Part shown: positions 1 through 6,524 of the stretch, in pieces
How positions within the stretch are numbered: position 1 is the stretch's first letter
Layout: the number at the start of each line of letters is the position of its first letter
From: an uncultured Oscillospiraceae bacterium
GTDB lineage: Bacteria > Bacillota > Clostridia > Oscillospirales > Oscillospiraceae
Direction: 5' to 3'
Assembly (NCBI GenBank): GCA_934589525.1
Contig: CAKTOB010000020.1
Coordinates: 1-41,970 of the forward strand
Length of the DNA: 41,970 bases
Notes under the pieces: generated by a model
What the model saw: the letters and a program-made list of their open reading frames with translations, nothing else
Databases searched by the model: none
Told to the model about the DNA's origin: nothing
Made by a program: the position numbers and the translations under genes

Positions 1-65
1 TGTTTCACGTATTCGCTAACATTGCCGCTGCCATGGTTTTTAAGGTTTTCAACTCTTGATTGGCA

Positions 66-86
66 TTGTCAATTGTCCATTGTCAA
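66..86 (-). repeat. Short heptamer array, minus orientation
   Basis: Three 7-bp units read on the minus strand as TTGACAA, TGGACAA, TTGACAA. It is followed at about 99-132 by a GC-rich stretch resembling the flank of the heptamer arrays at 4475 and 8362. It appears to be the edge of a repeat island extending left of the window. The rest of 1-265 shows no supportable gene. Unlike most other arrays here, no gene end is visible next to it. Confidence 0.7.
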
Positions 87-265
87 TTTTCCTGTCCCTG
101 CGGTTTCGTTTTGGCGTGGTTCCGTTTGACCCGGGCGGGGGAATTTTTGTAACCTGAATCGCCGTGAAAATACACAATGAAGCAAAAGAAAAGGATTTGC
201 TGCATTGTCGCAAAGGACATAATCCACAAGCAAAAGAAAAATTTTAAGAACTTTTATGGTTAGGA

Positions 266-294
266 TTGACAAGTGAAAAACATACGACTATAAT
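266..294 (+). promoter_or_regulatory. Consensus sigma-A promoter for the iron-type ABC operon
   Basis: TTGACA at 266-271 and TATAAT at 289-294 are separated by exactly 17 bp, a perfect match to the housekeeping consensus. Transcription should start near 301, giving a leader of about 46 nt. The ribosome-binding site (ACGGAGG, about 332-338) lies just upstream of the ATG at 347. No obvious Fur box or riboswitch is visible in the leader. Confidence 0.88.
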
Positions 295-346
295 AGGTTC
301 AGTTCGTTGGGGAACACCCAAAATATGAAGAACGGAGGAATTTAGA

Positions 347-1534
347 ATGAAAAAGTATTTGGCACTGCTTCTGACGCTTGCCATGGTTCTGACCCTGGCT
401 GCCTGCGGCGGGAAGACGGAGGCGCCTGCTGCTACCACTGCGGCTCCCGCGGCCGATGCTGCGCCCGCTGCCACGGAAGCGCCCAAGGCCGAGAGCAAGT
501 ATCCCAGCTATTTTGACGGCATGGACGATCTGATCGCCGCTGCCCAGGCTGACGGGGAGCTGACGGTTTACGGCTCCTGCGAGGAAGAGTATCTGGCCGC
601 TGCCTGCCAGCATTTCCAGGAGCTCTTCGGCATCAAGGTCAACTATCAGCGCCTGTCCACCGGTGAGGTCCAGGCCAAGATCGAAGAAGAAAACGGCAAC
701 CCCTCCGGCGACGTCTGGTTCGGCGGCACCACCGACCCCTACAACGTCTGCGCGTCCAAGGGACTGCTCCAAAAGTACGAGGCCAAGAACGCCTCCCATC
801 TGCTCAGCGACATGTACAAGGACAAGGACGGCCAGTGGTACGGCATTTACAAGGGCATCCTGGGCTTCATGGTCAACACCGATGAACTGGCCCGCCAGAA
901 CCTGGAAAAGCCCGCCGACTGGCAGGATCTGCTGAAGCCCGAGTACAAGGGCCTCATCTGGCTGTCCAACTACAATACCGCCGGTACCGCCAAGCTGGTC
1001 ATCAACACCATGATCCAGAAGTACGGCCATGACGAAGGCATCCAGTATCTGGTGGACCTGGACAAGAACATTGAAGTTTACACCAAGTCCGGCTCCGGCC
1101 CCTCCAAGAACGTGGGCACCGGCGAGTGCGTCATCGGCATCGGCTTCCTGCATGACGGCATCACCCAGATCGTGGACAACGGCTACACCAACGTGGAGCT
1201 CATCATCCCCTCCTCCGGCACCTCCTTTGAGGTAGGCGCCACCGCCATTTTCAAGGGTGCCACCCATGAGAATGCCGCCAAGCTGTGGATCGAGTACGCT
1301 CTGTCCCCCGAGTGCGTGAACCTGGCTGCCGACAACGGCTCTTACCAGTTCCTGTGCATCGACAATGCCACCCAGCCTGAGGTTGCCATGCAGTTCGGTC
1401 TGGACCCCGACAACGTCATGGACTATGACTTCGAGGATGCCAAGCAGAACATCGGCACCTACATTGAGGAAGTCATGAAGGCTCTGAACGCCGACGGCGC
1501 GGATACCGGCGAGGACCGCTTCAAGACCGCGTAA
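347..1534 (+). CDS. ABC transporter substrate-binding lipoprotein, iron(III)/phosphonate type
   Basis: A 395-residue extracellular solute-binding protein. Residues 1-20 form a lipoprotein signal peptide ending in the lipobox LAAC, with Cys20 as the lipidated residue. A low-complexity Ala/Pro/Thr linker follows (to about residue 50), then a bilobal binding domain with features of the AfuA/FbpA group (YGSCEEE near residue 75, FMVNTDEL near 174). It should capture ferric iron, a ferric chelate or a small anionic ligand outside the membrane and deliver it to the permease encoded next. Ligand choice inside this family cannot be read from sequence. It is the first gene of a three-gene importer operon behind a consensus promoter. 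A strong hairpin after it probably lets it be made in excess of the membrane components. Confidence 0.88.
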   Translation: MKKYLALLLTLAMVLTLAACGGKTEAPAATTAAPAADAAPAATEAPKAESKYPSYFDGMDDLIAAAQADGELTVYGSCEEEYLAAACQHFQELFGIKVNYQRLSTGEVQAKIEEENGNPSGDVWFGGTTDPYNVCASKGLLQKYEAKNASHLLSDMYKDKDGQWYGIYKGILGFMVNTDELARQNLEKPADWQDLLKPEYKGLIWLSNYNTAGTAKLVINTMIQKYGHDEGIQYLVDLDKNIEVYTKSGSGPSKNVGTGECVIGIGFLHDGITQIVDNGYTNVELIIPSSGTSFEVGATAIFKGATHENAAKLWIEYALSPECVNLAADNGSYQFLCIDNATQPEVAMQFGLDPDNVMDYDFEDAKQNIGTYIEEVMKALNADGADTGEDRFKTA

Positions 1535-1547
1535 ACACACCTACCCC

Positions 1548-1573
1548 CCGGCGGCGGCGATTGCCGCCGCCGG
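1548..1573 (+). terminator. Intra-operon attenuator hairpin
   Basis: A perfect 11-bp GC-rich stem (CCGGCGGCGGC / GCCGCCGCCGG) with a GATT loop lies between the lipoprotein and permease genes, followed by only a weak T-run (AATTGTTT). It could act as a partial terminator or as a 3' stabiliser of the binding-protein mRNA, a common arrangement in ABC importer operons. Confidence 0.65.
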
Positions 1574-1611
1574 AATTGTTTCCGAAATGAGATAAGGAGG
1601 GACCTACGCCT

Positions 1612-3321
1612 ATGGCAAAGAACCAGAGCGCGGCGCTGGACCGGAAAAAGCTGATGGCTGACCCCATCATGGTGACCACCATTGCGGTGCTGATCGCCTT
1701 TTTGACCTTGTTTATCCTCTACCCACTGGCCATTCTGCTGGTGGACAGCCTGGTGGGAGACGGCAGCTTCGGCGTCGGGGTGTTCCGGCGCATTTTTGAC
1801 ATGCCCTCCTTTACCCGGGCCATTACAAACACCTTAAAAGTGGGCTTCCTGGTGGGCATTCTCTCCACATTGGTGGGGCTGCTGTTTGCCTATGTGGAGG
1901 TCTATGTAAAAATGGACAAATTCGCCGGGGGCCTGTTTAAGGTGGTCTCCATGCTGCCGGTGGTGTCGCCGCCCTTTGTATTGAGCCTTTCCATGATCAT
2001 GCTCTTCGGCAAGGCGGGCCTCATCACCCGGTATGTGCTGGGGATTTACGACAACAGCGTCTATGGCTTCTGGGGCATTGCGGTGGTCCAGACCCTGACC
2101 TTCTTCCCGGTGTGCTATATGATGCTGAAAGGACTGCTTAAAAACATTGACCCCTCCCTGGAAGAAGCCGCCCGGGACATGGGCGCTTCCCGCTGGAAGG
2201 TTTTTACCAGCGTCACCCTGCCTCTGATGCTGCCGGGTCTTGGCAACGCCTTTTTGGTGACCTTTATCGAGTCCATTGCGGACTTTGCCAACCCCATGAT
2301 CATCGGCGGCTCCTACGATACCCTGGCCACCACCATCTATTTGCAGATCACCGGCGCTTACGACAAGGCCGGTGCCGCCGCCATGGCGGTGGTGCTGCTG
2401 TGCATCACCCTGGCCATGTTTGCCGTGCAGAAATACTACTTAGAGCGGAAAACCGCCGCCACCCTCACCGGCAAGGCCTCCCGGGGCCGGATGCTGATCA
2501 CCGACAAGAGCGTCAAAATCCCCCTGACGGTGCTCTGTGCCCTGGTTGCCCTGTTCGTCATTATGATGTACCTGTGCGTGCCCATCGGGGCATGCTTCCC
2601 CACCTGGGGCTTTAAGTTCTTCCCTCTGACGGGCAAGTGGTTCAAGCTGGTGTTCAGCCGCTATCACGGGCTCCAGGCCTTCCGGGATTCCTTCATCCTG
2701 AGCCTGATCGCCTCCCCCATTACGGCCCTGCTGAGCATGATCATTTCCTATCTGGTGGTCAAGCGGAATTTTAAATCCAAGGGCTTTATTGAGGCGGTTT
2801 CCATGCTGGCCATGGCCGTGCCCGGCACGGTGCTGGGCGTGGGCTATATCCGGGGCTTCTCCGGAGGCCTGTTCCACACGGGGCTTTTGCAGGGGCTTTA
2901 CGGCACCGCCGGGATCCTCATCATCGTCTTTGTGGTGCGGTCCTTGCCCACAGGCACCCGCAGCGGCATTTCCGCCCTGCGGCAGATCGACAAGTCCATT
3001 GAGGAATCCGCCTATGATATGGGCGCGGACAGCTTCCGGGTGTTTATGACCGTGACCCTGCCCCTCATCAAGGATTCCTTCCTCAGCGGCCTGGTAACGG
3101 CCTTTGTCCGGAGCATTACCGCTATTTCCGCCATCATCCTGCTGGTGACCCCCCAGTTCCTGCTGATCACCGTGCAGATCAACGAATTTGCCGAAAAGGG
3201 CTCCTACAGCCTGGCCTGCGCCTTTGCCACCATCCTCATCGCCATTACCTACGGGTCTGTGCTGCTGATGAATTTGGTGACCAAATACTTCGGCACCAGC
3301 AGAAAAATCAAGGAGGGCTAA
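1612..3321 (+). CDS. Fused two-domain ABC transporter permease (FbpB/ThiP type)
   Basis: A 569-residue membrane protein with two consecutive binding-protein-dependent permease domains, giving about 12 membrane segments in one chain. Each half has an EAA cytoplasmic loop that docks onto the ATPase: EEAARDMGAS near residue 184 and EESAYDMGAD near residue 464. This duplicated layout is typical of ferric iron (FbpB), thiamine (ThiP) and 2-aminoethylphosphonate importers. The start at 1612 follows AGGAGG closely. The stop codon is three bases from the ATPase start, so the two are probably translationally coupled. Iron is the best guess from the binding-protein family, but it is not proven. Confidence 0.9.
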   Translation: MAKNQSAALDRKKLMADPIMVTTIAVLIAFLTLFILYPLAILLVDSLVGDGSFGVGVFRRIFDMPSFTRAITNTLKVGFLVGILSTLVGLLFAYVEVYVKMDKFAGGLFKVVSMLPVVSPPFVLSLSMIMLFGKAGLITRYVLGIYDNSVYGFWGIAVVQTLTFFPVCYMMLKGLLKNIDPSLEEAARDMGASRWKVFTSVTLPLMLPGLGNAFLVTFIESIADFANPMIIGGSYDTLATTIYLQITGAYDKAGAAAMAVVLLCITLAMFAVQKYYLERKTAATLTGKASRGRMLITDKSVKIPLTVLCALVALFVIMMYLCVPIGACFPTWGFKFFPLTGKWFKLVFSRYHGLQAFRDSFILSLIASPITALLSMIISYLVVKRNFKSKGFIEAVSMLAMAVPGTVLGVGYIRGFSGGLFHTGLLQGLYGTAGILIIVFVVRSLPTGTRSGISALRQIDKSIEESAYDMGADSFRVFMTVTLPLIKDSFLSGLVTAFVRSITAISAIILLVTPQFLLITVQINEFAEKGSYSLACAFATILIAITYGSVLLMNLVTKYFGTSRKIKEG

Positions 3322-3324
3322 GCC

Positions 3325-4401
3325 ATGGAAAAAGTGAAAAAAGGCGTTCGTTTGGAGCACATCTCCAAAATTTACCAAGACCCCAAAACCGGCAAGGATT
3401 TTTACGCCGTGAAGGACAATTCCCTGACCATTGCCCCGGGGGAGTTTGTGACCCTGCTTGGCCCCTCCGGCTGCGGCAAGACCACCACCTTGCGGATGAT
3501 CGCGGGCTTTGAAAGCCCCGACGAGGGCGAAATCTACCTGGGCGACGAGCCCATCAACGCCCTGACCCCCAACAAGCGGGATACGGCCATGGTGTTCCAG
3601 AGCTACGCCCTGCTGCCCCATTACAATGTATTTGACAACGTGGCCTACGGCCTGAAGCTGCGCCACGTCCCCAAGGACCAGATCAAAGAGCGGGTCATGA
3701 AGATTCTGGACCTGGTGGAGCTGACGGGCATGGAGGGCCGCATGACCAACCAGCTCTCCGGCGGCCAGCAGCAGCGGGTGGCCCTGGCCCGGGCCCTGGT
3801 CATTGAGCCCAGTGTGCTGCTGTTTGACGAGCCCCTGTCCAACCTGGATGCCAAGCTCCGGGTGACCATGCGGACGGAAATCCGCCGCATCCAGCAGGAG
3901 GTGGGCATCACCGCCATTTACGTTACCCACGACCAGAGCGAGGCCATGGCTCTGTCCGACCGGATCATCATCATGCGCTCCGGCGTGGTGGAGCAGATCG
4001 GCTCTCCCCAGGAGATCTATTACCACCCGGTCAACGAGTTTGTGGCGGACTTCATCGGAGAGGCCAATTTCCTGAAAGGCACCTGCGAAAAGCGGGAGGG
4101 TACCCGGGCCCAGATCAATGTGGCCGGGGACATCTGCCACGCGGAAACCCACAAGGACTTGCAGGTGGGCCAAGAATACACCATCGTCCTGCGCCCCGAG
4201 GCCGCCAGCCTGGCAGAATCCGGCGGGCTTCCCTGCAAGGTGGTGCTCTCCTGCTTCATGGGCAGCTACCAGAATTACCACGTCATGGTAGGCTCCACCC
4301 TGGTAAAGCTCACAGACCCCAATCCCAAGAACAAAAAAATCTACCAAGTGGGGGATTCCTGCCACCTGGTATTCGACCCGGAAAGTGTACATGTGCTGTA
4401 A
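3325..4401 (+). CDS. ABC transporter ATP-binding protein (FbpC/PotA type)
   Basis: A 358-residue ATPase that powers the importer encoded just upstream. Walker A is GPSGCGKTT (46-54), the Q-loop lies in VFQSYALLPH (90-99), the signature LSGGQ is at 144-148, Walker B VLLFDEP is at 164-170, followed by SNLD (D-loop) and YVTHD (H-loop). The region after about residue 240 matches the C-terminal TOBE regulatory domain of the PotA/FbpC/MalK class. All catalytic motifs are intact. It is the last gene of the operon and is followed by a canonical terminator. Confidence 0.92.
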   Translation: MEKVKKGVRLEHISKIYQDPKTGKDFYAVKDNSLTIAPGEFVTLLGPSGCGKTTTLRMIAGFESPDEGEIYLGDEPINALTPNKRDTAMVFQSYALLPHYNVFDNVAYGLKLRHVPKDQIKERVMKILDLVELTGMEGRMTNQLSGGQQQRVALARALVIEPSVLLFDEPLSNLDAKLRVTMRTEIRRIQQEVGITAIYVTHDQSEAMALSDRIIIMRSGVVEQIGSPQEIYYHPVNEFVADFIGEANFLKGTCEKREGTRAQINVAGDICHAETHKDLQVGQEYTIVLRPEAASLAESGGLPCKVVLSCFMGSYQNYHVMVGSTLVKLTDPNPKNKKIYQVGDSCHLVFDPESVHVL

Positions 4402-4406
4402 AAATC

Positions 4407-4437
4407 GCCGCACCGAGAAATCGGTGCGGCTTATTTT
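4407..4437 (+). terminator. Rho-independent terminator of the ABC operon
   Basis: A perfect 10-bp stem (GCCGCACCGA / TCGGTGCGGC) with a GAAA tetraloop is followed by TTATTTT. It starts six bases after the ATPase stop codon. The repeat island begins just downstream. Confidence 0.93.
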
Positions 4438-4728
4438 GTGGGAGGGAATGGGGGAAGTTGACAGTTATTTGAAATTGACAATGGACAATTGACAATTGAA
4501 AATTCTGCGTTTTGGGGCGTGGTACCGTTTATATACACGGTTTAAAAAACGGACCTATCAGTGAAACCGTAGGGAACGGCCTGTGTGCCGTTCCGGGGGA
4601 CGTTGCGAATAGAACCTGTGTGGGTGAATGGTGTCACCCCATATACGGAACCCAATGTAGCGGCGATGATTCATCGCCATGCAACGCTGCAAATATAACC
4701 TGTGTAGATAAACGAATCCACCTATCAA

Positions 4729-4860
4729 ACATGTCATTCCGACCGCAGCGGTAGCGGAGTGGAGGAATCTACCCAAGTTGCAGAAATTACCAACGTAAGG
4801 TAAAGACTGCCACTTGGGAAGATCCCTCCACTCCATTTCATTACGGTCGGGATGACATGT
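4729..4860. mobile_element. MITE-like palindromic element, copy 1
   Basis: A 132-bp element bounded by inverted ends ACATGTCATTCCGACCG and CGGTCGGGATGACATGT (16 of 17 bases complementary). Inside is a second inverted pair of GGAGGAATC/GATCCCTCC type and a further CCAAGTTGCA / TGCCACTTGG pairing. It encodes nothing. Related copies are at 8635-8765, 12367-12490, 20564-20690 and 41713-41838, with truncated ones at 23046-23115 and 35541-35591. It could be a nonautonomous transposable element or a structural repeat. No transposase is present in the window. Confidence 0.65.
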
Positions 4861-5002
4861 CGAGGGGTGGTACCATTCATCCACACGGGTTCTATTCGTT
4901 ACGTTCCCGGAACGGCACACAGGCCGTTCCCTACGGTTTCACTGATGGGTGGATTTTTGAACCAACGGATTTCAAAAGCGGACACGTTCGTCACCCCAAT
5001 AA

Positions 5003-5068
5003 TTGTCAATTGTCAATTGTCCATTGTCAATTCAAAACAACTGTCAACTGTCAACTGTTAACTGTCAA
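5003..5068 (-). repeat. Heptamer array reaching into the CYTH-TcdA stop codon
   Basis: Read on the minus strand, the array has TTGACAG-type units (5041-5068) followed by TTGACAA/TGGACAA units (5003-5030), separated by about 10 bp. The first unit (5062-5068) contains the TGA that ends the CYTH-TcdA gene at 5065-5067, so the repeat supplies the stop codon. Confidence 0.85.
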
Positions 5069-6378
5069 CTTCTCCGGAATCCCGTCAGCTCCCGTACCAC
5101 CTCTCCTGCGGCCACCATGCCTGCGGCGGCTACGGCGAAGGGGGTGGAGCCGGGGGTGGCACGGCGGGTGGAGCCGTTGGTGGGCTCCGGGGGCTGGTCT
5201 TCCCGGGGGGGCAGGGGTTCTTCCTGGGAGTAGACCACTTTCAGGTGGTCGATGCCGTTTTGGCGGCAGAGCTTCCGCATGACCCGGGCCAGGGGGCAGA
5301 CGCTGGTTTCGTAGATGTCCGCCACCCGGAAGGCGGAGGCGTCCACCTTGTTTCCCGCCCCCATGCAGCTGATCACTGGGGTGCCGGCCTGACGGGCTTT
5401 CAGGATGATCTCCTTTTTCCCGGTAACGGTGTCGATGGCATCCACCACATAGTCATATTTTGTGAAATCGAACTGGTCAGAGTTCTCCGGCAGGAAAAAG
5501 GTGGGGTAGGTGGTGACCTTGCATCGGGGGTTGATGTCCAGGACCCGCTGCCGGGCTGCATCCACCTTGTATTCTCCCAGGGTCCGGTGGGTGGCAATGA
5601 TCTGGCGGTTCAGATTGCTCATACAGACTTTGTCATTGTCAATGAGGTCCAGGGCCCCCACGCCGGACCGGGCCAGGGCCTCCACCACATAGCCTCCCAC
5701 GCCGCCGATGCCGAATACCGCTACATGGCACCGGGAAAGCTTCTCGATCGCCTCCTTGCCGTAGACCCGTTCCATTCTGGAAAAGGGACTGACGGTGTTC
5801 GTATCGTCGGCGGCCAGTGCCAGTGCCCGGGCCTGCTTGCTCCTGGTCTCCGGGGTCAGGCCGTAGGCGGCAGCCAGATGGGCCCCAAAGGCCAGGGCAT
5901 CTTCCGGTGTCCCTGCTTTAAGCTCCGCTTCCACCTCGCATAAGCTTTCCGACCGCTCGCCGCCGGTGAGCACCCCCTCGTCCAGGGCCAGCTCCAGCCG
6001 GGAGGTGCCCCAGGAGATCGTCTGGACCTGCCGGGTGAATTGGGCCCCGCAGGTGACGTTTAGCCCCTGGGCGGCCATGGCCTCCAGTTCCTCCGGGGCT
6101 CCCAGGGCCAGAAGAGCGGGGATGGCAAGGGTGATCTCCGGGCAGGTCACTTCCCATTCTCCCCGCAGGAGCCCCGCTCCCGGGGTTTTCAGGGTGCAGA
6201 CCCCCACGCCGTTTTCCAGCCGACGGCGGAGGGTCCATTTTTTTGCCCGAAAATCCCCCTGGGGGTTGTCATAATAGGCGGTTTCCATGAGGATGGACCG
6301 GAAAGGGCCAAAATCCCCCTCCAGCCGCTCCAGGGCCTCCCGGGTGGATGCGTACTTCACTTCAAATTCCTGTGCCAT
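5065..6378 (-). CDS. tcdA: CYTH domain fused to tRNA threonylcarbamoyladenosine dehydratase (TcdA-like)
   Basis: A 437-residue two-domain protein. Residues 1-190 form a CYTH/triphosphate-tunnel domain, with the hallmark ExExK at 4-8 (EFEVK), basic strand residues around 46-53 and a second acidic strand EVEAELK (148-154). Residues 199-437 are an E1-like TcdA domain, with the nucleotide-binding GIGGVGGYV at 223-231, DNDKVCMSNLNRQI near 247-260, SCMGAGNKVD near 337-346 and a C-terminal segment typical of TcdA/CsdL. TcdA cyclises t6A37 in tRNA to ct6A using ATP; CYTH enzymes act on triphosphates or polyphosphate. E. coli TcdA has no such N-terminal domain. The start is well placed behind AGGAGG. 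The stop comes from a heptamer repeat, so the original C-terminus may have differed slightly. Confidence 0.88.
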   Translation of the reverse strand: MAQEFEVKYASTREALERLEGDFGPFRSILMETAYYDNPQGDFRAKKWTLRRRLENGVGVCTLKTPGAGLLRGEWEVTCPEITLAIPALLALGAPEELEAMAAQGLNVTCGAQFTRQVQTISWGTSRLELALDEGVLTGGERSESLCEVEAELKAGTPEDALAFGAHLAAAYGLTPETRSKQARALALAADDTNTVSPFSRMERVYGKEAIEKLSRCHVAVFGIGGVGGYVVEALARSGVGALDLIDNDKVCMSNLNRQIIATHRTLGEYKVDAARQRVLDINPRCKVTTYPTFFLPENSDQFDFTKYDYVVDAIDTVTGKKEIILKARQAGTPVISCMGAGNKVDASAFRVADIYETSVCPLARVMRKLCRQNGIDHLKVVYSQEEPLPPREDQPPEPTNGSTRRATPGSTPFAVAAAGMVAAGEVVRELTGFRRS

Positions 6379-6406
6379 AGGTGCCTCCTTGGGTCATTTT
6401 TCCCGT

Positions 6407-6435
6407 ATTATACACAAGAAAAGAATGGGACGCAA
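6407..6435 (-). promoter_or_regulatory. Promoter for the CYTH-TcdA gene
   Basis: On the minus strand, TTGCGT (6430-6435) and TATAAT (6407-6412) are 17 bp apart. The leader is about 22 nt and carries AGGAGG before the ATG at 6378. Confidence 0.78.
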
Positions 6436-6524
6436 GGCCCGGATGTGACACATTCCTTGGGAAATTCATGGTAAAGTGTGGGGGCAGGAATCATGGCGCA
6501 ATCTACGAAAGGGGACATGGAGCA

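Larger units (their letters stand above)
4458..5072. repeat. Mirror-symmetric repeat island 1, between convergent genes
   Basis: This roughly 615-bp island reads as an imperfect large palindrome. Left side, plus orientation: heptamer array (4475-4502), hairpin module A (about 4561-4603, GGAACGGC...GCCGTTCC) and hairpin module B (about 4651-4690, GGCGATGATTCATCGCC). Centre: a 132-bp element at 4729-4860. Right side, inverted: a linker, module A (about 4898-4945) and a heptamer array (5003-5068). The linker joining modules resembles CGAATAnAACCNGTGTGG followed by nTGAATGG. No protein-coding potential is evident. Confidence 0.85.

Noticed and set aside
2440..4413. 657-residue open frame antisense to the iron-type importer
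   Set aside because: It lies entirely opposite two clear ABC genes, is rich in His/Gly/Gln as expected from reverse-reading GC-rich codons, and has no family motifs.
4512..4920. Small open frames inside the repeat islands (also at 8362-9280, 20205-20880, 41306-41940)
   Set aside because: They are translations of the repeat modules and linkers in several frames and both strands, without ribosome-binding sites. Their mutual similarity reflects the DNA repeats.
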